From assembly GCA_016712145.1 (NCBI GenBank), contig JADJRO010000003.1, positions 186,001-250,000 on the forward strand: DNA of 64,000 nt, in the 5' to 3' direction. The translations under genes were made by a program, and so were the position numbers. The DNA comes from Saprospiraceae bacterium (lineage in GTDB: Bacteria > Bacteroidota > Bacteroidia > Chitinophagales > Saprospiraceae). The notes beneath the pieces are model-generated. The model was given only the letters and a program-made list of their open reading frames with translations, had not been told where the DNA came from and did not search any database. Each line of letters starts with the position of its first letter. The first letter of the stretch is position 1. Shown piece after piece: positions 17,690-26,598 of this stretch.

Positions 17690-18499
17690 TCAATCTTCCC
17701 AAATAATGCTCAAAATAGTTTTATATCTCCTTGTCGGAATGCAGTATTCATAAAAAACTGAATCCTCATCATTGTATTTGTTTAGATTAAACCAAGTTGA
17801 TTTACTTATCTCCTGTGCCTTTTCTTCCATCTTGTAAATAAACTCATAATCTTTTTGAATGTATTCCATAGCTACTGAGTCGGCAGGTGGTGCAAGACGA
17901 TTATAATCGCCAAGCCAAACTTTCAGCTCATCAGACTTTTTCCAATACTTCACTTTACCGTTTTCAATAAACACAAGGCAAATAGGATGGAGATTGTCTA
18001 ATTGCAGATACTTAAAAACCGTGGCTGTTAAACTCGCCTTAAACCTTTCTGCAAGTTGCTTAATCAAAAGCGGAGAAAATTTTTTTCCTCTTGCTTCTTG
18101 CATAAATAGCTTTTCAGGCATTAAGAGTTCGCTTGCAAATTCATTGGCTTCCAATTCTTGCGTTCCATTCTTCAACATCTTTTCCATGCCAGAGATGATA
18201 TTAAAGTTTGAAAATACATCGTCAGGTAACTTCATTCCCCTGTGCATTATCAAATGACCAATTTCATGTGCTGCCACAAACCTTTTTCTCTCTGGAAACT
18301 GAATGTGTGAATTAACCTTGATAACTGCTTTGCTGTTACCAAAAATTATTTTTCCGTCACAGTGTTTTAATTCTTCCTCTATGAAAACTGCATCCAGCCC
18401 AGCAACAAATAAGTCCATTGGCAGGTCTGTGATTTCATCCAGTCCGCAATCTTCTAAGAGTTTCTGTGCCTGTATTTGAGCATTAGTGCTTCTTTTCAT
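17690..18499 (-). CDS. ImmA/IrrE-family metallopeptidase
   Basis: 269 residues with the zinc motif HEIGH (H78, E79, H82) within RFVAAHEIGHLIMHRG, and ELEANEFASELLMP with the third ligand, diagnostic of ImmA/IrrE peptidases that cleave repressors or regulators. It overlaps the 131-residue gene by 17 bp in a minus-strand operon divergent from the CBASS genes. ImmA/IrrE peptidases such as CapP are known CBASS regulators, so a damage- or infection-triggered switch is a reasonable inference. Confidence 0.88.
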   Translation of the reverse strand: MKRSTNAQIQAQKLLEDCGLDEITDLPMDLFVAGLDAVFIEEELKHCDGKIIFGNSKAVIKVNSHIQFPERKRFVAAHEIGHLIMHRGMKLPDDVFSNFNIISGMEKMLKNGTQELEANEFASELLMPEKLFMQEARGKKFSPLLIKQLAERFKASLTATVFKYLQLDNLHPICLVFIENGKVKYWKKSDELKVWLGDYNRLAPPADSVAMEYIQKDYEFIYKMEEKAQEISKSTWFNLNKYNDEDSVFYEYCIPTRRYKTILSIIWED

Positions 18500-18878
18500 T
18501 ATTATCTAATTGCTCTAAAAGTTCTACTAGATTTTTGTCCTTGATGATTTCAATGATTTCTTCTTTAGAAAGTTTATCAAGATTTCTGTGCAATGCTAAA
18601 GAAGCATTTCCATGAATAATTTGTTTGAGAATAGCAATTGGCTTTTCAATGTTTAATAAAAGTGCTTGCTCAAATTTCTCAGCAAGTTGTAGCAGATATT
18701 CATTATGTTTCTTCTTTGCAGCAGCGTTTGCTAAAAAGATTATTCGCTTTTTCTTCTTTTCATATTCCGCCATATCTTGAATATCATCTTTCAGCGAATC
18801 TTTGATAGTGTCTTTGTCGGCTTCCAAATAGAAGTGATACAAAGCTTCACCAATTTTATTTTTGATTTCGTTACTCAT
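18483..18878 (-). CDS. Small charged helical protein, unknown
   Basis: 131 residues, nearly all helical and highly charged (KKKRIIFLANAAAKKKHNEYL, DKLSKEEIIEIIKDKNLVELLEQLD). Overlaps both neighbours (4 bp with the sigma-like gene, 17 bp with ImmA/IrrE), so translation is coupled. Its position between a sigma-like factor and an ImmA/IrrE peptidase suggests it is the regulated or anti-sigma-like partner, but no family is recognised. Confidence 0.65.
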   Translation of the reverse strand: MSNEIKNKIGEALYHFYLEADKDTIKDSLKDDIQDMAEYEKKKKRIIFLANAAAKKKHNEYLLQLAEKFEQALLLNIEKPIAILKQIIHGNASLALHRNLDKLSKEEIIEIIKDKNLVELLEQLDNNEKKH

Positions 18879-19399
18879 ATGATATTGATTGCATGTTGTT
18901 CAATTTTTTTCCTCTTGCGTTCAAGGCGTTTGATGATTACATATATATCTTTAACAGGAACTCCTAATTCTGTTGCAATTATCGCTGGCTTGTAGATTCC
19001 ATCCATCCAGTATTCAAATACTATCAGTTCATCATCGTCAGCACCTTCTTGTTTTAGAAGCTCTACTATTTGATTTTTCTTCTCCTCAACGTTTATGGGA
19101 TGACCATTTATCGGGATTTCAGGCAATTCGTCTGAACTTTGTCGCATTCTAGTCTTGAAAAAACTGGAAATATCGCTTTTTAAACAGCCAAACAGAAACT
19201 CTTTAAATGAACACTCAGCTTTGTCCCAATCCCGTGTTCCTTCCATTACTTTTAAAAGAAGGTCGCCAACAAAGTCAACAGGGTGCTTGCCGTTGAAGTC
19301 CTTCACTCCAACAGATTTTAAAACAGAAATGGCATAGGCATTCATACTGTCTATGATTTCATCCATGTTTTCCGACTGTATTGCTTCAGCAAGATTCAT
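18875..19399 (-). CDS. Sigma-70-like regulator
   Basis: 174 residues with the plan of a small sigma factor: a region-2-like part (FVGDLLLKVMEGTRDWDKAECSFKEFLFGCLKSDISSFFK), a linker, and a C-terminal helix-turn-helix (PAIIATELGVPVKDIYVIIKRLERKRKKIEQ). First gene of the minus-strand trio with 18483-18878 and 17690-18499, divergent from the HNH/CBASS operon across a 179-bp intergenic region. It probably controls expression of that system; direct evidence is lacking. Confidence 0.72.
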   Translation of the reverse strand: MNLAEAIQSENMDEIIDSMNAYAISVLKSVGVKDFNGKHPVDFVGDLLLKVMEGTRDWDKAECSFKEFLFGCLKSDISSFFKTRMRQSSDELPEIPINGHPINVEEKKNQIVELLKQEGADDDELIVFEYWMDGIYKPAIIATELGVPVKDIYVIIKRLERKRKKIEQHAINII

Positions 19400-19578
19400 C
19401 TACTTTTCTATAATAGTATGCTAAGGTCTGAAATTTTTTTGCCACTCGGTGGCAAATTTATTTGAATTCTCAGCATACTTATTTGAAAGCCCTCTTTCTG
19501 CCAAATAGTCCGAGTTTTTACTTGGTTGTGTTTTTGGTGGATGGTGAAGGTTAGAGTTTTACAAAATATATATCAAGA

Positions 19579-19995
19579 ATGGAGAAAGAAAGATTACAAA
19601 AAATTTATCGCAAGACAGATGGTTATTGCCATATCTGCCACAAGAAACTGAGTTTTACTAATTACGGTGTGCAAGGTGCAAGAGGAAGTTGGCACATTGA
19701 GCACTCAATAGCAAAAGCAAATGGTGGTAGCGACCACATGAACAACCTTTACCCTGCTTGCATTTCATGCAATATAGATAAAGGGACAAGCCACACTAAA
19801 ACGGTACGGTCTCAACACGGCAATAGCCGTGCTCCATATTCAAAAAGCAAGAAGCAGCAAATAAAAAGCAATAATACGGCTGGCGGGGCTTTGATTGGTG
19901 GTGGAATTGGTCTTGCTATTGGCGGACCTGTCGGTGGCTTGATTGGAAGTTTTGTTGGCGGTTTAATTGGAAATGAAAATTCACCGAAAAAATAA
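19579..19995 (+). CDS. HNH endonuclease with C-terminal glycine-zipper segment
   Basis: 138 residues. The N-terminal part is an HNH domain: YCHICHKKL with the first CxxC, WHIEHSIAKANGGSDHMNNLYP with the H and N, and ACISCNIDKG with the second CxxC. Residues about 100-132 are a glycine-zipper-like hydrophobic run (GGGIGLAIGGPVGGLIG ...) able to insert in a membrane. First gene of the plus-strand CBASS operon, 6 bp before the Cap15-like gene. It could be an extra effector or a regulator. Membrane-tethered HNH is inference from sequence only. Confidence 0.78.
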   Translation: MEKERLQKIYRKTDGYCHICHKKLSFTNYGVQGARGSWHIEHSIAKANGGSDHMNNLYPACISCNIDKGTSHTKTVRSQHGNSRAPYSKSKKQQIKSNNTAGGALIGGGIGLAIGGPVGGLIGSFVGGLIGNENSPKK

Positions 19996-20001
19996 AACAA
20001 G

Positions 20002-20634
20002 ATGAGTTTCAAATATTATAAAATCACACCGCTTATCATTTCAATCATTGCCCTATCGGGTTTTATTGATTATTGCGTTGGCGAATGGATAAACCCGCTG
20101 CTAGTTCAATATCTGCCTAATGGAAGTCATTTAAGAGTGCCAACAACTGTGAGCATTCTAGGAATGTTTTTCCTACTCTACAATCAAATTCTTTGGAAGT
20201 TGCCTGTTTTTAACCTGCTTATGTCTGTTCCGAATATGGCTGGTAGATATGAAGGTAAAGTAAAGTTTAAATGGAACGGTGTTGACGGTGAGAAGCCCTG
20301 CTTCATTGAAGTAGTCCAGACGGCTTCCAAAATCAAAGTGCATACTTATTTCAGTGATGGGCCAAATGAGAAAACATCTTCAAAAAGTTTGGTTGAGGAC
20401 ATCAGGCAAGACGAAGATGGTTTTTTTGATATCTATCTGTTCTACCTGAATAGCGGCACAAAACAAAACGGGGGTTTAGATTGCCACGAAGGGGCAAATA
20501 AACTTCGGTTTCACCCAGGTAAAGATGGGGGTAGTAACTGTTTAATTGGGCATTATTTTACAAATCGACAAATACAAACACGGGGTGAAATTGAAGGCAC
20601 TCTTATTTCAAAACACCTTAAAGGTAAATTTTAA
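20002..20634 (+). CDS. cap15: CBASS effector, Cap15-like (two-TM plus beta-barrel)
   Basis: 210 residues. Two N-terminal hydrophobic helices (ITPLIISIIALSGFIDYC and TVSILGMFFLLYNQIL) are followed by a lipocalin-like beta domain with PNMAGRYEGKVKF, CFIEVVQTASKIKVHTYF, YLFYLNSG and the closing GHYFTNRQIQTRGEIEG, all matching Cap15. On binding the cyclic nucleotide made by the CD-NTase, such proteins oligomerise and damage the inner membrane, killing the infected cell. The next gene starts 10 bp downstream. Confidence 0.85.
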   Translation: MSFKYYKITPLIISIIALSGFIDYCVGEWINPLLVQYLPNGSHLRVPTTVSILGMFFLLYNQILWKLPVFNLLMSVPNMAGRYEGKVKFKWNGVDGEKPCFIEVVQTASKIKVHTYFSDGPNEKTSSKSLVEDIRQDEDGFFDIYLFYLNSGTKQNGGLDCHEGANKLRFHPGKDGGSNCLIGHYFTNRQIQTRGEIEGTLISKHLKGKF

Positions 20635-20644
20635 TTTAATAACT

Positions 20645-21643
20645 ATGGCAAATTGTAACGAACATTTTCAAAAGTATAACGGTGAAATTAGATTGACCGA
20701 TTCTAGGAGAAAAAACTTAAAAGGTTCTCGTAAAGAACTTCGTAAAAAAGTAAGGAGGTGGTTTAAAGAAAACAAACCAGATGAGCTGCAACCTAAATTT
20801 AGCGGTCAAGGGTCAATGTCAATGGACACCATCATTAATCCGCTACCACGAACAATTAAAGACGGAAATGAGGAAATTAAAGTTCTTTATTACGATGTTG
20901 ATGATGGAATTTATTTTGAAGGTGATAAAGACGCAAAGGATAGAAACTCTACTGCAACCTACCACGATTGGGTTGTAAAAGCTGTAACAGGTCACACCGA
21001 TAAAGACCCAATTGATAAAAACACTTGTGTAAGAACATTATTTTCAGATGGACATCATATTGATGAACCAATTTATTATAAGAAAGGTGATACGCCTGAA
21101 CTTGCACATAAGAGAGATGGTTGGGTTGAGAGCGACCCGAAAGCTTTTACAGATTGGTTTAACGACCTTGCTGAAAAAAATCCACAACTAAGATTATTGG
21201 TAAGATATGGGAAAGGGTGGTTTGATTTCCGTGAATTTGAAAACGAAAGCAAACCAATGCCCAGCGGGTTGATTATTACCATCTTGATTGCAGAAAATGC
21301 AGTTTATCGCAAAGACCGTGATGATATTGCCTTGAAAGAAACTTTGCTTGCTATTCAAACAAAATTGAAAAGGTCTTTTGAATGCAACCGACCAACAACT
21401 CCAAAAGGTGAAAACCTGTTGAAGGATTATGCACATAAGGATTATTTCATAGACTGCCTTGCAAAGTTTATTGATGATGCCACAAAGGCATTGCAAGAAA
21501 AAAACTTCAAAAAGGCAACTGAATACTGGCGTAAACATTTAAGTGAAAGATTTCCATTAGGTGAGGATAAAGATGATACTTCTAATTCGTCTGCTGGATT
21601 GGGAGCAATGATACCTCCAACTACAAGACCTTATGCTGAATAA
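20645..21643 (+). CDS. cdn: CBASS CD-NTase (cyclic oligonucleotide synthase)
   Basis: 332 residues from MANCNEHFQKYN, chosen because an upstream ATG at 20546 would overlap the Cap15 gene by 89 bp. The nucleotidyltransferase core shows QGSMSMDT (G56, S57) and VLYYDVDDGIYF (metal ligands D84, D86), followed by the helical lid. It should make a cyclic di- or trinucleotide upon phage infection. Its C terminus (GLGAMIPPTTRPYAE) is a flexible tail, as expected for the substrate of an E2-like ligase. The stop overlaps the next ATG (TAATG). Confidence 0.86.
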   Translation: MANCNEHFQKYNGEIRLTDSRRKNLKGSRKELRKKVRRWFKENKPDELQPKFSGQGSMSMDTIINPLPRTIKDGNEEIKVLYYDVDDGIYFEGDKDAKDRNSTATYHDWVVKAVTGHTDKDPIDKNTCVRTLFSDGHHIDEPIYYKKGDTPELAHKRDGWVESDPKAFTDWFNDLAEKNPQLRLLVRYGKGWFDFREFENESKPMPSGLIITILIAENAVYRKDRDDIALKETLLAIQTKLKRSFECNRPTTPKGENLLKDYAHKDYFIDCLAKFIDDATKALQEKNFKKATEYWRKHLSERFPLGEDKDDTSNSSAGLGAMIPPTTRPYAE

Positions 21644-22314
21644 TGAAGAATGAGCATTTTGAAAAGGATATTGAAGTTGTTCCAACCATTTTCAACGAGC
21701 TAACCATTGTAGAAGTTGATGGTGAAAAATTTCTAAGGGGTGAACTTCCTATTGTTGATGCTAACAATAAGGAATGGGCAAAGTATCATATAGAGATTAA
21801 GGGTAGCGATAGTTACCCATTTTCTTTTCCTAAACTTTTTGAAACTGCTGATGCTTTTCCGCACAATGCAGATTGGCATGTTTATGAAGATGATTTTTCT
21901 TGTTGTGTTGATTATCCAGCAAACGCAAAAATTATCTGTAAGAATGGTTTGCATGTATCTGATTACATTAAAAATTATGCTATTCCTTATTTTGCCAATC
22001 AAACATTCAGAATTAGAGAGGGCTATTATCGTCATGGAGAATACTCTCATGGTATTTTTGGAAAGATTGAATACTATCAGAGCAAACTAAAGGCAAAAAA
22101 TCCGGCAGAACTGCTTGAGATGTTTCGTTTTATTTTGCAAGATTATAATCCGCCAAGAACTGCTGAATGTCCATTTTGCCACAAGGTCAAATTTAGGCAT
22201 TGCCATAGAGATGTTTTCAAGGAATTACGGTATGCAAAAGACTATATCTTTCAAGACGGAGCACAATTGCTTGCATTTTTTAAAATATACCATGATTACA
22301 AGCTGCCCAAATAA
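21643..22314 (+). CDS. E2-like conjugating protein of short type II CBASS
   Basis: 223 residues. SYPFSFPKLFETADAFPHNADWHV followed by FSCCVDYP matches the bacterial E2-like (UBC) fold, in which a proline-rich strand leads to the catalytic Cys (C87 or C88). A C-terminal CPFCHKVKFRHCHRDVF cluster could bind zinc. No E1 or JAB gene is present, so this fits the E2-only variant of type II CBASS, where the E2 modifies the CD-NTase to activate it. It is the last gene of the operon. Confidence 0.8.
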   Translation: MKNEHFEKDIEVVPTIFNELTIVEVDGEKFLRGELPIVDANNKEWAKYHIEIKGSDSYPFSFPKLFETADAFPHNADWHVYEDDFSCCVDYPANAKIICKNGLHVSDYIKNYAIPYFANQTFRIREGYYRHGEYSHGIFGKIEYYQSKLKAKNPAELLEMFRFILQDYNPPRTAECPFCHKVKFRHCHRDVFKELRYAKDYIFQDGAQLLAFFKIYHDYKLPK

Positions 22315-22332
22315 ATCAAGCGATGGCAAAAA

Positions 22333-22390
22333 ATGGCTCTTTTGGTTTTTTAGTGTTGGCTTGTGTGTCGGAAAAAACGAAATGTGCCAT
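22333..22390. other. Bracketing hairpin H4
   Basis: Stem ATGGC/GCCAT, TCT against TGT, then TTTGGTTTTTT/AAAAAACGAAA with one mismatch, loop agtgttggcttgtgtgtcgg. Just after the last CBASS gene, at the right end of that cassette. Confidence 0.66.
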
Positions 22391-22417
22391 ATGCGGGTCG
22401 GCTTTCACAATGAGGCA

Positions 22418-22543
22418 CAACGTTTTGCGGCTTGGCGAAGGTGGCGATTTTCACCACAAAAGTTCATACGAAGCATGCACTTCAAATTTACGAAAAACTT
22501 TCATACGAAGCTCTACACCGCCACTTTTGCTAAACCGCTGTTA
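22418..22543 (-). repeat. attC-like site 14 (family F)
   Basis: Cores caacg at 22418 and gtta at 22540. Arms gcggcttggcgaaggtggcg and cgccacttttgctaaaccgc. Confidence 0.87.
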
Positions 22544-22618
22544 TAGGCTGGCGTTCCTGTCTGTCGTTGAGAAAAGGTCAAACTAACTGTTGCTATCTAT
22601 TAGTGCTATTGAATAGGT

Positions 22619-24160
22619 TTATTTTTCAAAATAAGATTCGCTAAAAAGAGCATTCAATTGATTTTTACTAATAAGAATTTTCTTGGTTTTGCTTTTCAAA
22701 TCGGCTATAATCAAATTCCCATTATCATCTAAATATATTATATTATTTGTGGAAGAGTTATATTTGAATTGGGTTGTGTTTATTCCATTAATAATTTGTT
22801 TTTGGCTTCCGTCTACTTTCATCGTCATTATGTTTTCTGGAGATTGAATGTATATAATTGTTGTCGCATCAAGCCAGTGTGGTGAGTAGTTGTGTGTCGT
22901 TGTATCATTCGAAATATTAGTATGAAAACTTCCATTTTTATCTGTTAAGTATATTTGATCATGCTTATCACCTTTTTCAGCAGTGTAAACTATTTTATCA
23001 CTGTTTGGATTCCAAATTGGAGTATAACATTTAAAGGCGCTGTTTTTAGTAATATGTTTTACCTTTTGGCTTTCTATTTCATAAGTGCAAATTTCAACCT
23101 TTGCGTTTGTTCCTTTTCCAATTTGGATATTATAAATTAAATATTTGCCATTTGGTGACCAATTGATAGCATATTTCTTAAGGGTATCATTCACCAGCAG
23201 TTTATCTTCCTCACTGCTAAAGTTATAAAGATAAATTTGGTCTTTACCATTAACCTCCTTGATATAAGCAACCGAATTGCCATTTGGAGGAACGGTTAAA
23301 CCGCCTCCAACAATTGGTAATAACTCAACGGTTTTAGAAGGAATGGAAAATTTGAATTTTTTTAATATGGGAGATGTTTTTCCAGTCCTATCATTTTTCA
23401 TTACATTCAATATAATGGCATTGCCATCAGGCATCCAAGTAAAACCCGAAATTCGTTTTTCAAATAAGGTATCTTCTTTTTGAGTAACGAGATAATCAAG
23501 CGTCTCGGGTTTCCAGTTGTACATCATTATTTTAGCAACATCATTAGCCACTTCCATATTAAACATTTTGGACAGAAGATATAAAGAGCCATCAATCCCA
23601 GCAGAAACTCCTTCGGTAGTAATAATTCTTCCATTATCAACAAAACGTTTACCGGTAACTATATTAATTTTCGGGTAGTTTTTAATGAGGTTTTCAATCG
23701 CACCATAATGGCTGGTTGCCGTCATTCCGTCTATATAACCTGTTTTGGCAAGTAGGTTTAGTCCATTACATACCGATAAAACAAATTTTGCTTTCTCATT
23801 TACTTTTGATAACCATGCTATTAATTTTTCGTTGCTTACAAGATCTAAATTATTACCACCTGGTATTATTAATATGTCTGGCATTGGGCAATCATCAATT
23901 ATAAATTGTGTGGTAATATTTAGAAAACTTTGACTGATTATTTTATTTGAGTTTATTCCACATGTATAAACATTAAAAGCGTCTTTACCATTAAAGTTGG
24001 CTTGTTGAAACACTTCTCCAGGTCCTGCGAAATCTAAAAGTTCGACACCATCATATAACAGGATAGCAACATCTAATGGTTTATAATTACTATCAGCCTT
24101 AAATTGACCATATGAATTCATTGAAGCTGTGAGGAATAAGAAAAACAATATTTTTTTCAT
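22619..24160 (-). CDS. DJ-1/PfpI domain fused to TolB-like propeller
   Basis: 513 residues with a signal peptide (MKKILFFLFLTASMNSYGQ). Residues about 28-215 are a DJ-1/PfpI glutamine-amidotransferase-like domain (LLYDGVELLDFAGPGEVFQ, nucleophile Cys in FVLSVCNGLNLLAKTG, TSHYGAIENL). Residues about 230-500 are PD40/TolB-type propeller blades (FTWMPDGNAIIL, INWSPNGKYLIYNI, PIWNPNSDKIVYTAE). The pairing is unusual. It could bind or process a ligand in the periplasm. It is the last gene of a six-gene minus-strand cassette. Confidence 0.82.
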   Translation of the reverse strand: MKKILFFLFLTASMNSYGQFKADSNYKPLDVAILLYDGVELLDFAGPGEVFQQANFNGKDAFNVYTCGINSNKIISQSFLNITTQFIIDDCPMPDILIIPGGNNLDLVSNEKLIAWLSKVNEKAKFVLSVCNGLNLLAKTGYIDGMTATSHYGAIENLIKNYPKINIVTGKRFVDNGRIITTEGVSAGIDGSLYLLSKMFNMEVANDVAKIMMYNWKPETLDYLVTQKEDTLFEKRISGFTWMPDGNAIILNVMKNDRTGKTSPILKKFKFSIPSKTVELLPIVGGGLTVPPNGNSVAYIKEVNGKDQIYLYNFSSEEDKLLVNDTLKKYAINWSPNGKYLIYNIQIGKGTNAKVEICTYEIESQKVKHITKNSAFKCYTPIWNPNSDKIVYTAEKGDKHDQIYLTDKNGSFHTNISNDTTTHNYSPHWLDATTIIYIQSPENIMTMKVDGSQKQIINGINTTQFKYNSSTNNIIYLDDNGNLIIADLKSKTKKILISKNQLNALFSESYFEK

Positions 24161-24212
24161 GATTTTATTAAACTTAAGTTAGAGAATGTAAAAGGAAAAT
24201 ATTGTTCATAGG

Positions 24213-24671
24213 TTATGGTTTTATTTTCCAAATTTTATTGTGTGTATTTGAATATTCAGGTATTGCTGCAGACCCATACCATGGATAAAGGTCTGCTCTT
24301 AATAAATTTGCTTTTATTGCTGGATCTGTTTCAAGAAGTTTGTTAGCTTCGACAATGGTGGTTACATTAAGAATAAACAAACCCCTGAAATCATCATTGT
24401 TTTTTCCAAATGGCCCTGCAACAATCAGTTGTTTAGTTTCAGCCAATTTCCCAATATTGGCAAGATGACCACTAAAACAGCTGTCAACAAATTGTTTATT
24501 CGTTGTTTTATTGTCGCCTGTTTTTAGAATCACTAAAACATATTTTTTCATACCATAATCATCGGCACCCAAAGACTTAACAAGGGTAGAATCCAAATTA
24601 GGATTTGTTGTTTGTCCTATTGACGAAAATGTCAAAAGAAGCGAAATAGAAATGAAGAGAAGTGATTTCAT
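24213..24671 (-). CDS. Secreted YCII-related protein
   Basis: 152 residues with a signal peptide (MKSLLFISISLLLTFSSIGQ) and a YCII/YciI-type ferredoxin-like fold (KYVLVILKTGDN, GHLANIGKLAETKQLIVAGPFG, ATKL-like LLETDPAIKANLLRADLYPWYG). Exported YciI-like proteins are common in Bacteroidota; the function is unknown. It lies between the DJ-1 fusion and the amidohydrolase in the six-gene cassette. Confidence 0.8.
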   Translation of the reverse strand: MKSLLFISISLLLTFSSIGQTTNPNLDSTLVKSLGADDYGMKKYVLVILKTGDNKTTNKQFVDSCFSGHLANIGKLAETKQLIVAGPFGKNNDDFRGLFILNVTTIVEANKLLETDPAIKANLLRADLYPWYGSAAIPEYSNTHNKIWKIKP

Positions 24672-24738
24672 TTGGTTGGAATTAATAGTAATTCAGTCCG
24701 TATTTGTTGATATCAAAAGATGTAATTTTCATGATTTA

Positions 24739-26037
24739 TTATTTTTGGCCTTTAAATATTTCTCCTTTTACGATTACAAATGTTGTTGTGTTAAGATTCT
24801 CAATATTGTCAAAAGGATTTTTTTCTAAGATTAACATGTCAGCATATTTCCCAACTGCTACACAGCCGTAAAAATTTTGCTTTGACATGAAAATTGAAGG
24901 ATTGATGGTTGCTGTTTTTAATGCTTCATAGTTTGACAATCCTGCCTGAACTAATAATTTCAGTTCCTGATGTAAACTTATTCCCGGATATACATATGCC
25001 ATTCCTGCAAAATCGCTTCCTGCTAAAATCATTACTCCCATTTTGTGCAGGTGATTTACTAACTGCATTTGTGATTGAAATGTTTTATTCAGTCCTTCCC
25101 AATCCGCAAGTTTTGTGTGCCTTGTCATTCTTTTTCCCCAAGCTGTTTGCCATTCACTCAAAAGAGAAGCAGAAATATATTTTGAGTAAGTTCTGTTTAC
25201 GATTGAGGTGTCACGAACTTTTGTTTTCAATTGATAGGTGATAAGTGTTGGACAGAGAAATGTGTGATTTGTTTTCATCAGATTGGCGATACTGTCTAAT
25301 CTGTTTTTGTTGTCTTCCCAAATAATATCCAACCTGTTCAGATGTTCAATACTTTTCTGTCCTAAGGAAATCGAAATTTCAGGTTCAATGTATTCAGAAA
25401 GATGTCCGGCAAATTGAATATTATATTTTGTGCAGAAAGTTGAAATATCTCTTAGCTGTTTTTCTTTAATCAGAGAATAGGTTTTGAAAAAATCAGCACC
25501 GCTATTTTTTAAACTGTCAAGAAGTACTGTTATGTTGGTTTTATCGTCAACAGGCATTGAAAAGTCAAAGTAAACAGGAGGGTTTCCGTCAATCATTGGA
25601 CCTGCTCCGTAAATATCCGGCTTGAAGCTTTGTGATTCGGCTTTGAAACTGTTCATGATCTTTAAGTCGCCTCCCATATCACGAATGCCGGTGATTCCAT
25701 TTTTTAACAAAACTGGAAACAAGAGTGTGTCATTATTTTTATCCCAACACAAATGGAAGTGCATATCCCAAAGTCCGGGACATAAATATTTCCTCTTTCC
25801 GTCAATGTATTTTGGATTGGTTGAAACTGATTCTGTAAATGACTTGCCGATAAAAATAATCAACTGGTCTTTTACAACTACATCTTGTTTATGCAATATT
25901 TTTCCGGTTGTCACATCAACTATATTGATGTTTCGAATAATTAAAAGGGAAGATTCGTAATTTGGTTTTTGTGCTTTAACATTACTGCTGATGCCAATAA
26001 GAAAAATGAGTAGATGGTATTTGGTTATTTGCGCCAT
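24739..26037 (-). CDS. Secreted amidohydrolase
   Basis: 432 residues with a signal peptide. The metal site shows LCPGLWDMHFHL (HxH), FAGHLSEYIEPEIS, EHLNRLDI, and the late Asp in LAGSDFAGM; the closing segment GKYADMLILEKNPFDNI is typical of imidazolonepropionase-like amidohydrolases. It probably hydrolyses a cyclic amide or peptide-like substrate in the periplasm; the substrate is unknown. Middle of the six-gene cassette. Confidence 0.88.
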   Translation of the reverse strand: MAQITKYHLLIFLIGISSNVKAQKPNYESSLLIIRNINIVDVTTGKILHKQDVVVKDQLIIFIGKSFTESVSTNPKYIDGKRKYLCPGLWDMHFHLCWDKNNDTLLFPVLLKNGITGIRDMGGDLKIMNSFKAESQSFKPDIYGAGPMIDGNPPVYFDFSMPVDDKTNITVLLDSLKNSGADFFKTYSLIKEKQLRDISTFCTKYNIQFAGHLSEYIEPEISISLGQKSIEHLNRLDIIWEDNKNRLDSIANLMKTNHTFLCPTLITYQLKTKVRDTSIVNRTYSKYISASLLSEWQTAWGKRMTRHTKLADWEGLNKTFQSQMQLVNHLHKMGVMILAGSDFAGMAYVYPGISLHQELKLLVQAGLSNYEALKTATINPSIFMSKQNFYGCVAVGKYADMLILEKNPFDNIENLNTTTFVIVKGEIFKGQK

Positions 26038-26055
26038 AAAAAATTTAGTTGAATA

Positions 26056-26586
26056 TCAGTTCGCACCATGATATGCTTCTTTAAGCCAACCCAACAATTC
26101 TGAATTTACTTCTGCTATGGTTGTCAACACGACACGATGTGTACACATTGAACCGAAGGGTCCCGAATCCTGCAATCTTGATGTTGTTGGCTTGTCTTTA
26201 AATTTTAATCCTAAATCTATTCGGGTTTTTGTTGCAGGTTTGATAATAGCAAATTGTTTTTTTCTTATGATGCTTACGCTGTCTTTTTTTGGTGTAACAG
26301 TAAGATCACTACCGAACTTTTTAATTTCAGCAACTAACTTTTCGTAAATTGATTTTAGTTCTTCCTTTCCTTTATACTGGATGCTCAATAAATCTGTATC
26401 TGCTATTGATGCGGCATCAGTTATTTTTGCTTTCAAGGCAACAAAATTTGCGAAGCCATAAGACAAGCCATGTTCGGCTTTGAGGAAATTTATTATCTCT
26501 AAATGCTTTTCAATTTTTGATTGCTTGACTATTTTAATCCAATGGTCAAGCGACTTTCCGGTTTTCTCTAATAATCCTTTTTCCAT
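26056..26586 (-). CDS. DUF4287/DUF5655 domain protein
   Basis: 176 residues. N-terminal KTGKSLDHWIKIVKQS ... FLKAEHGLSYGFANFVALKA matches DUF4287. The C-terminal half (IYEKLVAEIKKFGSDLTVTPKKDSVSII ... KQFAIIKPATKTRIDLGLKF) matches DUF5655, a fold thought to be nucleic-acid or transport related. Cytoplasmic; biochemical role unknown. It lies 13 bp after the DUF1761 gene. Confidence 0.83.
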   Translation of the reverse strand: MEKGLLEKTGKSLDHWIKIVKQSKIEKHLEIINFLKAEHGLSYGFANFVALKAKITDAASIADTDLLSIQYKGKEELKSIYEKLVAEIKKFGSDLTVTPKKDSVSIIRKKQFAIIKPATKTRIDLGLKFKDKPTTSRLQDSGPFGSMCTHRVVLTTIAEVNSELLGWLKEAYHGAN

Positions 26587-26598
26587 TTTTTAATTATT

